Part shown: piece by piece, positions 11,312 through 23,861 of the stretch
How the letters are laid out: each line of letters opens with the position of its first letter
Numbering within the stretch: the stretch's first letter is position 1
Origin: Euclidia mi
Taxonomy: Eukaryota > Arthropoda > Insecta > Lepidoptera > Erebidae
Assembly (NCBI GenBank): GCA_944739405.2
Contig: OX123186.2
Span: 35,945,551-36,009,550 of the forward strand
DNA: 64,000 nt
Reading direction: 5' to 3'
The notes under the pieces: generated by a model
Databases searched by the model: none
Told to the model about the DNA's origin: nothing
Seen by the model: only the letters and a program-made list of their open reading frames with translations
Program-made: the position numbers and the translations under genes

Positions 11312-12949
11312 TATTAAATAAATACGTTTAAACATAATTTCGATTAGTCAAATAACCTATCTTTGAACATAACAAGACTAACATTTGATTCTTCTAAAGT
11401 ACCATAGTAAAACTATTTTGAAGACGCGTCACGAAACACAAATAAAACATGGCGATGCAATAAATCGTCTTTAATGTTCGTATGCGACGTCATATTGAAC
11501 TCGTAGCTAAACGATTTGCACACACAAGTGAACGAATATTGTTTTACTAATACATACGTTTCGGTACATATAACACGCATATATATAATCATCTCAATCG
11601 TACTCTTGATAGAGTGGTTGTGGTCAGGGTTAGGATTGGCCAGTCTTTCCTAGGTTTTCCAGATACGAACCGCTTTCCTAGTGGTATACCTACATTTATG
11701 GCATTTCGCTACTTAGGAGCACCCAGTCTGGATAATCTGAGTTATTGATTTTATTAGTTCTGTCCGTTGTCTAGGTGGTCGGCTAATTAATAATTTGCTT
11801 TCTAGGTAGTTTTATACTAATTGTATCTCCATCAAGTTCTCGACCGTGGTTATCATATATCGCAATATCGATCGGCATAGTAATATATGTATAGGTAGGC
11901 TGGAATTCAACACGTTTGATATCAGAAGGCAACATAATCACTCAGAGTTGAGTAAGATTTGATGCAAACCTGGGATATCATTTCATCCTTTGTTGTTTGT
12001 TAAGAGTCCTCTGTGCTTTGTGAAACCCTTAAGGTAAGGAATAATGTTCAGTAATATTCTTTAGTCATTTACATTTATGCGTCGTGTTTTTAAGTGTTTG
12101 TGGAATATTAATGGAAATATTAAGTTATGAAAATGTAAATTCCCAAGAAATAAACAACTACTAAAGTAGCTCAATAAGTAAACGTATTGTCTTATTGACC
12201 ACTTGAACATATAGGTAATGTTATGGCAAACACAATTTACAATACCGTCATCAATCTAACAAAGTAGTTGAATAATTTTAAAACTCAGTCCGACTCCTTA
12301 CATTAAATATATTCAAATACCCGATTGAAATGAAATGGAAAGAATTCATCTTCATTTTAAAATGCATAAATATTCAATAAACAGACTAGATATTTTGATT
12401 TTATTGATTAATGGTCATTTAATATCTACGTTGTAGATTTGTTCAGTTGATCTGTTCAATCATATTTTTTTTTATCTTTCAATTACTGGCACATTAAAAC
12501 AGCACAACCTTTCTTCGTAAAGCAAGATTACTTTAATTCTGCAGTTGAGATAGTGACGTGTCCATTACAATATTTGTCAACTTTCCTTTACCGTCTTGAG
12601 AGCAATTACTGAGGTACGCCGTACATAAGTAAACAGTTTTCACAGTGCTAGAGACACCAGGATTCTAGACTCGCGCTTCTATTAAAAATAGTTTTTAATA
12701 ACGGCCAGAGTTTCGAGATGAGCTGAGATAGTCATCAGTTTTTCAGTATGGAAAGCATCGTTGAAGCCGTCCCTATCTGTGAATAACACGAAAATACTCA
12801 TTTAAATGTTAACCCAAAGTTTGACATTCGCTGTAAATGACGATAGTTTGATGCTTTTGAACATTGTGCATTGCATTGCAAATTGTTGTCAACGTTTTAA
12901 TTAAAAGCGTCATATTTGAGTATATTGTATACATACATACATATATATC
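11312..12949. other. No gene recognised
   Basis: AT-rich single-copy-looking DNA. A possible non-coding exon before GTAAGG at 12032 was considered but has no support. Confidence 0.4.
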
Positions 12950-13203
12950 GTCACGCCTTTTATCCCCGAAGGGATAGGCAGAGGTGTATTTCTACACCCA
13001 CTTTTCGCCAGATATACTTTAGTCCCACGTAATAAGGGGCGAGCCTATTGCCGTACCGGGCACATTTCCAGACTCCGTGCTGCTACTGAGAATTTCGTGA
13101 CAGAAAAACCCAATAACACTGCCAGACCCAGGAATCGAACCCGGGACCTCCCGATTCCACGCGCACATTTATGCCGCGAGACCAACGAGGCAGTCGTATA
13201 GGG
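12950..13203 (-). mobile_element. SINE S1, young copy
   Basis: It is nearly identical to the + strand copy at 37485: same tRNA-like head (CTGCCTCGTTGGTCTCGCGG on the minus strand), B box GGTTCGATTCC, and tail ending CACCTCTGCCTA then a CCCTTCGGGG-type hairpin. It lies beside another LINE piece. Confidence 0.8.
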
Positions 13204-13224
13204 TTTGATGTCGAGTTTTCCGTC

Positions 13225-13340
13225 TCTACGCAAAGATGATATTTGCATCGTGTTATCCCTTAGTCGCCTCTTACGACACCCACGGGAAGATAGGGAGTGG
13301 TGACACTTGTATTCTTTGCCGTCAACCACACGGCATTTAT
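13225..13340 (-). mobile_element. LINE 3' fragment
   Basis: The minus strand reads TGCCGTGTGGTTGACGGCAA followed by GGTGTCGTAAGAGGCGACTA, a widespread lepidopteran LINE tail phrase; a related piece is at 48706. A short duplicated TTTCATTT..TATTTACTTC unit lies further on at 13830-13868. Confidence 0.55.
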
Positions 13341-14039
13341 ATTGTAGTGCATTATATTGTATGTAAATGTTAATGATCGTGTAGATATAAGATGCAATAC
13401 GCAAATAAAAATTACGAATAGAATTTAGTCTGTTGTACACTTCACTGACTTGAAAGTTTGGCTTATTTTCTCTTATATTCGCTAAATGCCTAATCATATC
13501 TTAATAAATAGAGATTTACAATTCAGCAGATTTTTCATTTTATTAGAGTTGAATATACTCTTAAACTGCTTTCAAAAGATTTTACTATCGAATTATTTAT
13601 AAAGTTATAAATTAATCACTTTTTAATAAAGTAAATATTAATCAAAAAGTGAATAAATAATGTGAATAGATACAAAACCAATTAAAAACCAAATATAACT
13701 GTAATAGTCTAAATGTGTTTGTAATATCCATTACAGTTTGCAAAGCAAGACAAACAAATAAACGTTAATAAGTAAGTGTAAACAATAATAATGGATTTTT
13801 TAATGAATTTGGCGATCCATTCGGCGAGTTTCATTTTTATTTACTTCAGTTTCATTTATATTTACTTCTAATATCGCTTATACCTTTATACTCTTATACC
13901 CATAGAAATTGTAACTTAATATTTGCGTGTTGTTCGGGAAATATATTGGATTAATAATAGAATACGTCGTTGTTTGTAGCTTTCTCCTTATAGAATCTTC
14001 TAAATTATTACATAATATTTATGATGTTTGCTAATAAGG

Positions 14040-14220
14040 CTGTCTTATGTCAGTGATAGCCTAGTGGAGATACCAACAGACTGCAGTGTATCTGGTAATA
14101 GGGCAAATCCAGGTCCGGGTTCAAACCCATGGACGCGAACCACTGGCTATCATGAGCTGGGAAGCCGAGTTCTAAGTCTAAGAGACGACCGGGATAACGC
14201 TTGGACGACGTTGATTAAGT
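14040..14220 (+). mobile_element. SINE S3 with an L1-type LINE tail
   Basis: The head GTGATAGCCTAGTGGAGATA (A box) and GGGTTCAAACCC (B box) are followed by a body that ends CGGGATAACGCTTGGACGAC, matching the 3' tail of LINE family L1. Related heads occur at 55918 and 49350. Confidence 0.7.
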
Positions 14221-14225
14221 TGAGA

Positions 14226-15432
14226 AAATCTGGGTTCAAGTAATTTAAAAAAAAATAAAAGGAATGTCAAAATCAGAAAAAAAAAATCTCTGAAGCCTTC
14301 TTAGACTCTTATGGTCTATGATGAAGACGAATGACTACGCTCGTTTAAAAATACATTACTCGTACAAAGATATCGCCGAATACGCCTGCACATGTCCTCT
14401 ACACCATTCCCCAGCATACAAGTTCACCTTAAAATGAACGAGCAATTTCAAAAAGATCACACAAGTTTACATCAGAAGTGCACTTCATCGGCCAACAATA
14501 AACACTGAGTACACCGTTGTAGTGTGAGGTAATGAAACGCAAACACACCTGCGCCCAAGACACTTCGAGTTGTTTGCACCAATGCGCTGGCGACCCGCGT
14601 GATATGTATGTACATGTACCAGAGATTTATGGTAGCTGTTCATTTTGTACGGCAATATTGGCGTTTAATTGGCGATCTTATAACTGGTTTATCTTTGATG
14701 ATAAACCAGTGGAAGATCAATCGCATGTGGAGACTGACTCTTTGTCTAGTGAGTACTAAAAATATCAAGTGGGAAATTTCGACCAAATCCAAAATCTTAA
14801 AATTTGGAAATACGTATGTATTTAATCTACACTGTTTGCGCAGTTAACATAATAGGTATAAAGTTAGTTTTGTTTAGCGCTTTAGATTACGATTTCACTC
14901 GCACAATAAATTTTATTGCACAATCAAGTGTTTAGCGGATGGACTAGTAATAACCGATAAACTTACATTGGCAAGTGATATAATGAATGTTATGATTAAT
15001 CCTTTTATACTTAGGATACTAGTTCAAGACTGCCCCAGAACCCTACATTGTGTGTGGCTCGACATTCACGTGGCCGCTTTTTATTATTGACAAAGTGTTT
15101 GGCAAATTTTATTATTATTATCGATTAATCAGTTAAGACGTTAGAGAAAAGCAAATAACTCACACTCCCATTTATAACATTACGTTAGCTTACCTAGACA
15201 TAAAGTGAATTTAATCTTCTCTAGACAGTAGCTATTGAGCATCGTCGAGCTTAGGCAATGTTTGGCATGTCTAGTGGAATGATTAATGATATTTAAACTG
15301 AGTGTCTCCACTTGGAAGCATCAGTAATAACGTTTATATTGGCCATTGTTTGCGTCCCTCGGTTCGCTTGACCAGTGAATCACTGCAAGTCAGCAGAACT
15401 GCACAAATGTGTCTTTAAAGTTTTAGATTAAA
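14226..15432. other. No gene recognised
   Basis: Open frames at 14532 and 14599 overlap, lack motifs and are not supported. Confidence 0.45.
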
Positions 15433-15639
15433 TCTTAATATATAAAATCCTTGCGTTACTGACTGACTGACAGACAAGCTACAGCCGAAACTACTGGGCG
15501 CAAGAAGCTGAAATTTTGCATGTATGTTCCTTGGGGACCGTAGGGGTGCACTAAGACAGGATTTCCCGAAATTCCCACGGGATCGGGCAAAACGGGAAAT
15601 TCGAAAATATGTGCGTGCGAAGCCGCTGGCGTCGACTAG
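15433..15639 (+). mobile_element. Short Helitron H3, copy 1 (207 bp)
   Basis: It starts TCTTAATATATAAAATCCTT after A and ends GCGTCGACTAG before T. The body CTGAAATTTTGCATGTATGT, GGGGACCGTAGGGGTGCACT is shared with four other copies. Confidence 0.85.
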
Positions 15640-18600
15640 TAAAAAATATTGACACAAAGATGGCAACGTCTCCTTGAAATGATTTTGATAGAATTGGATA
15701 GGTACGAAGTGCCAAAAGCGGAATATCTTTGTTTAATTAACTCTCATGGTAATATGCCAATAATTAAACCATCTTTGATAAAATAAATGAGTCAGTGAGC
15801 ATTCAGCTGTATTAAGCAGAAAACTATTTAATCAATGCAATTTTTAGAAGTAGTTTTAAAGGCAAACCTTTCAGTTCAAAAATTGTAAACAAAAATCCAA
15901 TAAAAAAGAAACCAGCTCAAACATTCCACCACAAGAATTTTCAACAAAGCAAAAAATGTGACGTCGAATCTCAGCCAGACATTCTAGAGAAAATCTTCTC
16001 TGGAACCTTAACATCTATTACATTACGGAGTTGGTACCAAAACAACTTCTTCAAACTTTTAGTTACAGTAAATACAGACTTCGATTGGTAATTTCCCCAG
16101 AGTAAGTTGGTAACTGCAGATGAAAATATCAAAATAGTGTAGGAGTTTTAAAATCAAACACCTGTGCATGACTAAGTTAATTGAGAACGCTTCGAGTCGA
16201 CACAATTTGTTCGAGTGGAGCCACTTTAATACCGATGCGCAACAGCGATCGTGTTTGAACATTCTTTGCCACTATCCTATCGATTTTATGATGCTTCCGC
16301 CGCGTTAAAAGGTTGTTTTTCTACGTGACTTCAAAATAAAATCACCCTGCAGTTTGCACAGAATATTTCAAGTATTTGTTCGTAAATGAAGTGTAGATAG
16401 TTTTACTTCAATCAAACCACTTTCTTTTGAGTTATTTAGGCTTGTAGGCACATATTTGTCGCGTTGTTAACGTTGAGATGGATCTCATAAACGGATTCCA
16501 CAACTAAACATCTACATCTTATGTCACTCGAGTAGTGGAAACTGACGCAAATCAGCTCATACTTAGTTAATCTTCATAAGAGCTCACAGATGTGAGTCGG
16601 CAAGAAAGTCAGCGAAATCACATAAGAAAAAAAGAAAAAGGATTAAAATAAAATTTGTGTTATAACAAGCAGTTTCGCTTTCATCTCATAAGGCAGCCAA
16701 CGATTAAGTTAAAGCATAAGTAGAGCAGTGTCTATTCTGCACATCACACAAAAAAATCTCGGCAATAATTTAACCCATGATCTCCGGTATAGCAGTCAAC
16801 GTACCAACTTACAGACCAGTCAATATAAATATAAACTGTTATTACAATTTTGTAGAAATAACTTTCAACACAAATTCTCTATTCAACTCTGCAGAATAAT
16901 CTAAAAGGTATTTTCTTGAGTAATCATTAACAATAAATCATACATAATAATACAATAGAATATAATTTCAATCTTAATACTACGATATTTATCTTGCACT
17001 AAGTTTTCAAATTAGATCAAAGTGGGATTAAATTATAAATTTGAACATTTATTTTCAATCCAAAGTTTATAGTCCAAATTCAGACTTGAGTGTGCGTAAA
17101 TAAATAATTGCTTTTCTTAGAACTTTGTAGTGCAACCTTTTATTAAACTGAACTAGGGCTATCAATATGCTAAATCGAGTATTGCAAATGTATTTTTAAA
17201 GCCTTATGAATGACGTAGCGGAGAATAAAGTTTAGGCCCCCTACTCTTGTTAACACTTTGTTCACAAAATTCAAGACAACTGACAGGGTCAGGTCACAGC
17301 GCCCTGACACAGCAAGGTCAGTCTATTACAGGTGTGAGAATAACATACTCATTATGAATGTAAATTTCTCTTTCATATAAAGACTTATCATTTATGTTCT
17401 TGTACTTATTTTCCTAATTAATTCGTCAAGAATTAATTACGAAAATATAAGGTACAGTACAAGTCTACCATCGTCATACGTCAGTCAAAATACCATCTTT
17501 GAGTAATAAAACTAGATTTCATTTCGCTGTTTACTTTGTACGATTTTTTTTATGGATTCCGCCCCACCTTTTCTGCCACAAAACTATATCACGATCATAT
17601 TTGCTTTCTTTAAAAAGACACAGACGTGTGTTTTTAAAGAAAGCAAATATCTCGATTCCAAAGGAGACTTTTGATCATCTGTCCTTTTTGCCAATTAGCA
17701 GGACGACCCGATTATTAAAATTGTACCGATAGATTGGGAGTAAAATCGAAACACAACTAGGGGCTTTTAGTATAAAATTGAGCTACGGTATAACGTTTTA
17801 AGACGGGGTATGCACGATAGATAGCTTCCATCTTCTTGCATGAATATTCAATTTTCTTGAAAGAAAACTGGGTGTAATTTTGTCTCATACCGTCTCAACT
17901 AAACTTAAAGGAGTTTCTTTTAACATCTTTTGTCTCGGAATATGGGTATCGGATCCGTTATGAGTACGTGATACTCATGATCATGTTGTACGGTAACCAT
18001 GAGTTTACATTTACAGATAAACGTGGATATTTTTATAGCGCTTTATTTGTTCGATGATACAGTGCGCAACAGTGACTTTAATAGTTAAATATCTGGTAGT
18101 ATAACTATTTATCGTCTGATAATTGGTGGAAGACAATAAAATTGGTTTTTATATTATTTAACTTTTGTTAATACGTTACTGAGGACACGTTACGTTAACC
18201 GTTGAAATTAATACAATTTTTATTAAGATCTAGATTATGTAAGGTTTGTGTAGCCTAGTTGCATATTTAACAATGAATCAGTAAGTCTTCATAATTATAG
18301 GTATTATATTAATGTCTTTATTCTAAAGGCCGTGGATTGCAAATACAAATAGGATTAAGTAGCAAAATTATGCATTACTCCATAGGCAAATTTATACGTG
18401 CTAAAGGAGTAACGAGTAAATAGTTTAATATATATACTAATTTTCTTTCATATTTTATCACATCACAAAAGTAAGTACATCTTCAACAACAAGATAGTGA
18501 TATTACTTTAAAAGTACCGTCGCTTTAACAGCTTAATCAATTAGGATCGTCTGAAATGTAAATGAATCATAATTTCCAAAGGGTGCTTCGTTTCAGAGTT

Positions 18601-18974
18601 AAATATTCCCGTAGATTGCAGTTAACTTGTAGCGTTATACGCTTTAACATTTTGAATTCTTGTTTATTAAAATAAATGTTTATATTTATCTTCGCTTAAG
18701 AAAACTATTATTTTAATGTAGATGCATCATGCTTACATTTTGTGAACTTTAATAGTACTTTTGACCAGGACAGTTTTCAGTGCAATATCTATAGACAAGG
18801 CCAGTACCTACTAAAGGGTACTTACCAGTTACGAAAAGCCAGGTTTGGGAAAACTTATGATGAACGCATATCATAATATAATGCATGCGGGGACACCATT
18901 TATCATATATGCAAAGGTAAAACGGTATTTTGTGCCATCATGCCAAGTATGTATGAATTTAATTTCGAGAAAAT
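15640..18974. other. Intergenic DNA, no gene; one hairpin and receptor-type half-sites
   Basis: The hairpin at 17597-17650 and nuclear-receptor half-sites near 17291-17320 are listed separately. Open frames here are short and lack motifs. Confidence 0.45.
17597..17650. repeat. Perfect 20-bp-arm hairpin
   Basis: ATATTTGCTTTCTTTAAAAA at 17597-17616 has its exact complement at 17631-17650. The inner GACACAGACGTGTG adds four more pairs around a tetraloop. Confidence 0.85.
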
Positions 18975-19305
18975 ATTTATTAATTACTTTTGTGCGAGAT
19001 CTCAACATTGCAATTCGGGAACGCACAAAGGTGCGCGACGTGGAATCTCAAATAATAACATCCAAATGGAATAGGCCAGGACATCCTGCTAGACGTGGTG
19101 ATAACAGGTGAAGTAAGGCTGTAACAGAATGGCGGCCACGGATGGGGAAAAGAAGTGTCGGCAATCCCTTAGGAACATGGGCCGTCGCGTGTTGATATCA
19201 TTGCATTCGTGAAACGAACCTGGACTAGATTACCACAAGATCGAGGGAAATGGCACGAACAAAGAGAGGCCTATATTCAGCAGTGGACACAGTCGGGCTA
19301 TGGAT
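18975..19305 (+). pseudogene. Non-LTR retrotransposon reverse-transcriptase C-terminal remnant
   Basis: Across two or three frames one can read RERTKVRDVESQIITSKWNR, PGHPARRGDNR, then WRPRMGKRSVGNPL, and finally DRGKWHEQREAYIQQWTQ before a stop. This is the conserved C-terminal tail of ORF2 in lepidopteran LINEs (endonuclease-reverse transcriptase family). Frameshifts and in-frame stops show that it is dead. It ends in a GATGATGAT microsatellite. Confidence 0.8.
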
Positions 19306-20058
19306 GATGATGATGATTTCGAGTCCATCGTTTCTTTCCTTAGAAATACTTTGTAGCTTCCTCAAATTCTAGTTGTAAATATGGTAGGCAAAATAAATAA
19401 TTTATTTGTACTTGCTATGTGTATGAGAAGACGGTAAAATTTTTTTTATTGAAAATGTTTTTGGAGTTCCAAAATCGTGTACACCATACAAGTTTAAGCA
19501 ACACGCCCAGCCGTTTCAGGGTTGGCAATGACGACTAATGAGTATTTCCTGATGCTATACCCGTTACTCTATATTGAATACGTGGCGATGTTGCTAAGGC
19601 TCACATTAATTTTGATCTACACAACCCTACGCATAAACTGTCTGTATTGATATAGGCAATACTGAGTATGCATTTTTGTAAAGCGTTTATATTTGGTACA
19701 ATAACAGTCAATTGCCTGTTCTTGGGAATGAGATGAGTCCGACCATAAAACAAGTATATTGTCGTGACTGTTACTCTTGTTAAGAAGAAATAGAATGCTG
19801 TAGTTATTTTGATTCTTAAGTATGAGACTGCAATGGCATAGAGCTATACTGGACTTTGATTATTTTCACGTACGTTTTTTTTTTATTTCTGCCGAACAAA
19901 TTGACTCCATGCTGCCTAATGTTAAGCAGTCAGTGAAGTCCCATAGTGATGACCATCATCCCAGCAGCCAGCATGGCATTATGGCATGATGGCCCTCACC
20001 TTGACGGCCTTGAGAAAAGCTTTTTCACGTCCCTACGTGAACAAACTTGTGGCATACG

Positions 20059-20146
20059 AGTAATCAAATCTTATTTTTTTTGTCCCATAAGTCTTATGAA
20101 AACTGTTTCATAAGACTTATGGGACAAAAAATAAGATTTGATTACT
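20059..20146. repeat. Near-perfect 41-bp-arm hairpin with 4-nt loop
   Basis: AGTAATCAAATCTTATTTTT..GTCCCATAAGTCTTATGAAA folds on TTTCATAAGACTTATGGGAC..ATAAGATTTGATTACT. The only flaw is a 2-nt excess of T in the left arm; the loop is ACTG. The neighbouring 19306-20058 shows a degraded repeat (19890-20040) but no gene. Confidence 0.9.
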
Positions 20147-21214
20147 ACAGATGACTACTGGGTCATCTCACCTCATTACTACTACAACACTTCGCCTTCA
20201 TAACAATAAAATTCAGATCAAATATTTAAGTATTGATGAAGACAAGATTTTTTAATACTGTCACAAAATTCGAGAAAGAAAACCAAAAGACACAATACTT
20301 TTAATTATTCTCAGAATTACACGTCCCAAAGTTCTTTCACATAATCACAGCACTCACTACACCTGTAAACGTAACAAGCTGTCCTAAATAAATAGAAGGC
20401 CGTCTCAAATATTAAGAGGGTTTAATTTAATAAAGAGTACGTGTGCTATCAGTGTCGAGGTAACTCTTGTGTATCTACGTTAGTGTTTACTGACGATTTT
20501 GCGCTTTAGTGGGCGACTCGAATGCTTCACGGTGTTCAAGTTTCGTGTTTTGTAGTTTAACGAATTTTTTTTTCTACGAAATAGCTTTGTTCGGATTTGT
20601 CTGAAGTATGTTGTCAAAAAGTTTATGTAATAGGTAATTAAAATAAAATGAAATTTTGTTGAGAGCCAAGCTATACGCATTACATTGACTTTAAATTAGG
20701 TACTGTTTTATCAGATTACGAATTTTTATTTGTATTTTAAAATGGTATCGGTTTTCTTGTCATTCAATTTTGTGCTTTTGTTTTCTTGTCATAAGATCAA
20801 ATGGATGGATCCAGATGTCGCTATAAAACATTTAAAGACACAACCTAGACACACATAATACACACCTAGATATGGCACAAATATTTATGGATCACATAAA
20901 AATAATTGACCTGTATCGAAGGTCTTGACAATCTTATTAATCAAACTTAAAGTAAGCATTTCTTGATCAGATTATCAAAAAGACTATAAATCATGAACAC
21001 ATAATAAAGATTTTAGTTACCATTTCGTTCCCACGTTTCGATATTACGATCGTCAGAGAAAAGACTAATATAGCACTGAGCTGTATACAGACAAACACAA
21101 TTAGGTCATAATTATTTTTGCTTTTATTTGTTCTTTTTAATTAATTTGGTTTCTCGTTTTTACGTATACAAACTGTGTATTTTTAGACTAATCTGAATGT
21201 TGCAGGTAATTTCT
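20147..21214. other. No gene recognised
   Basis: AT-rich DNA with no supported feature. Confidence 0.45.
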
Positions 21215-21775
21215 CCATCCCCTCCGTAGGATCTCCACTTGATTGGACACCCGCGATGAGCTAAGAGAGATCCCAGGAGTGGGCGCTCCGCGTGGGCTTG
21301 GAGGGGTCTGCGCAGGATGCGTCCAACGGTGCGGGTGCGGGGGACAGTTTTGTCTGTCCCTCGCAGTCAGGCGCGGTCGCGGGAGGAGAGGCGTGTCGGT
21401 GTTGCGTTGCCGCGCGCCCTATCTCCCGCGACCAAATGGGGGCGCACCATTCGATGCGTCGCGGTGGGGCCGCAGAGGAAGAGGAGATGCGGTGTTGCGT
21501 TGCCGTCCTCCCTATCCTCTGCGGCCGCTGGGTGTTTTGGCGGCGGAGCCCAACACCTTATTCCGCCGCCAAGGGGGTTTTGTTCGGGGCCCGCCTGACC
21601 ATCTGGTGGGCCAATACCCGTCGCGGGGTAGCGATGAATGCTTATGCGATTCCCTACCCTCCGACACACGGGTACATGAGAAAGTCGAGGTGGTTTTTAG
21701 TGGTTACACCACATACTCCGGTTCTCGTTTCCCAAGAGTTGGAGATCCGAAGGGATCTTCCACCTCGTAAAAAAA
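21215..21775 (+). mobile_element. GC-rich structured repeat G1, copy 1
   Basis: Its base composition is strikingly unlike its surroundings. It shares long blocks with 23862-24400 (GGGGGACAGTT, CGCGCGCCCTATCTCCCGCG, TATCCTCTGCGGCCGCTGGG). Three perfect stems occur in series: 21375-21385/21423-21433, 21468-21479/21515-21526 and 21537-21547/21562-21572. It is probably a non-LTR element part. The open frames across it are all in GC-rich repeat and are not supported as genes. Confidence 0.65.
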
Positions 21776-22763
21776 ATTCTTAAGCTAGATACAATTATGG
21801 ACCCTGTTGGGCACAGTATAGTTTATAATAAAATCATTTGTACATAAATAACATTCGATAGATTGTATTTCAAAATTAATAAATAGGTCTTAAAACAGGA
21901 GAGAGGAATATGTTGAATGTATTTCAATGTACTTATAATTAGTCAAAATACACTCATTAGTTCAATAAATATTATAATTGGTAGGGTAGGTAACTATTTA
22001 TGTTAATATACTTAATTATTGTTTATTTTTTAATATAATAAAATTATTTTGTTTTTGCTGTTTAATATTATACTGAATCATTTTGTCAAATTTATACTAT
22101 ACTATGCCAATTCAAAGGAATATTGTTTTGGTAAAGTATGCCCTATTTTTTCTTATCATTACAAATAAGTAAAACGATATCCTGGAAACCAATTCTTATT
22201 ATATTAATTTATGCTACGCAAATAAAAAAAAAAAACTTACTGATATTTTGGCGGCATCGTTATACGTGCCATTTTTATTTCTATTTAGTGTCTAAAATTG
22301 TGAACTTTATTTAATGTAACAGTAGCCTTATGTCTGGATCGGTTTATTTATTTTATTGAAGCCATTTCAGTGACATTATAATGCACTGTTAGTTTTTCAT
22401 AAAAACTTCATTCAATTAGGTGTTTATTACTTGGAGAATATTTTGGCATTGGCCAGTAAATATTCAAATTCAGTTGAAAACGACGAGCAAAGAAAATATT
22501 GTCAGAAAAACCGTTTCGGAGCCAATTTTCGAATTTCGGGCTTCAGTTATTTCGGCCTGCGCAAAACAACTGCCAAGGTTGGAAAATATTGTTTTGGCCA
22601 TTTCTACACATTTTCTGATTCCCAAAGCACATTAGTATAGAGTCTATGCAGAGCTTCTATAATATAAGTAACAGGTTTTTCAAATATCGATCCCCCGAAA
22701 TTACAGAAAGTAAAGTTGGAGTAGAGATTTTAAGTCAGTCTTTGCTTATTCCTGTTGTCAGTT

Positions 22764-22902
22764 AACAACCGGTTTTAATATTCGATCAATCCATAGATTT
22801 TAAGATTCGAGATTCATGTTTGACATATTTTGTATGAAGCTTATGTCAAAAACGAATCTAAAATTAAAAAAATAAATTATAAATCGAATATTGAATTCCG
22901 TA
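22764..22902. mobile_element. Palindromic MITE
   Basis: The outer arms AATATTCGAT / ATCGAATATT and inner arms GATTCATGTTTGACATA / TATGTCAAAAACGAATC surround TTTTGTATGAAGCT. A half-copy is nested in Helitron H1 copy 2 at 45192. 21776-22763 shows no gene. Confidence 0.65.
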
Positions 22903-23265
22903 GTAAGTCATTGCCTTATTGTGGTCAGAAACACTACTGCGGTTAATGTGACTTGAAGGTCGTTTCTATTAAAGCTACTCCTTACGTAGAATAGTTGATT
23001 AAAATTAAGTTTATTTATAGTAAATGGGATAGTTAAGTTTGACAGTATGAATAAGGCAGTAGTTTAATTACCTAATTACTTAGCTATTGACGGGAACTGA
23101 ATTGCTACTGTAACTCTAATACTTATGATATGGCCTTGGTTAGTTCAGTTTATATTCATTCTTGTAAATTAATCGATTAAATAGTTTTCTACTAAGTTAT
23201 CAAACACTTGTTTGCCAACTGCGTCAGAAATGTATCTTTTAATATACCATCATCATCGTTCTTTT

Positions 23266-23572
23266 TTTTATAATAATTGGCGGCAAACGAGCAGACGTAT
23301 CGCCTGATGGTAAGCAATTACCGCCACCCATGGACACAAGCAACACCACAGGAGTTACAAGTGCGTTGCCGCCCCTTGGGCTTGGGAAAAGGAATGGGAT
23401 TGGGATGAGGGAAAAGGAATAGAGGATAGGGCCTCCCGCACTCTCACTCACCGAACGAAACGAAACAGTTTAGGTACTGTTACTTTACGTCGATTTTCTG
23501 TGAGAGGGTAGTACTTCCCCGGTCGAGCCGGCCCATTCATACTGAAATCAGCAAGGCTCTACTACCGTTCTA
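23266..23572 (-). mobile_element. Dispersed repeat L2
   Basis: An inverted copy of the repeat at 32703, with TCACTCACCGAACGAAACG, ACTTTACGTCGATTTTCTGT and GCCGGCCCATTCAT. The 22903-23265 interval before it is featureless. Confidence 0.75.
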
Positions 23573-23659
23573 GCGCTTCTACTACATCCCGGGTTGCATA
23601 CAAGACTTTCATCTTGGAACTCGGGGACCGCTTACTAGTATAACCAGATTTGACAAAAC

Positions 23660-23830
23660 ATTAGCTTTTCCACAGTGCGACAGCCATCTGACCGCCACAA
23701 TCCAAAGGGATAGCCATATTAAATGGCTCTGACCAGTGTCATATGCAAAGGTACTGACTCCACTTAACGACTAAAAAAAATCATCGTGACAGCCGGGACT
23801 GAAGGCTTAACGTGCTGTTGCAGGCGTGGG
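23660..23830 (-). mobile_element. LINE tail L1 (inverted)
   Basis: CTTTTCCACAGTGCGACAGC, AGGTACTGACTCC and ATCGTGACAGCCGGGAC mirror the + strand copies at 7085 and 56620. Confidence 0.55.
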
Positions 23831-23861
23831 GCAAGCAGTGATTGACTATTTACTATGCCCA

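Noticed and set aside
12000..12032. Non-coding first exon ending in GTAAGG
   Set aside because: Only a donor-like site; no promoter and no downstream exon could be linked.
21243..21783. Overlapping open frames of 93-175 codons on both strands
   Set aside because: All lie in the GC-rich structured repeat, where stops are rare in every frame; no domain or codon pattern is seen.
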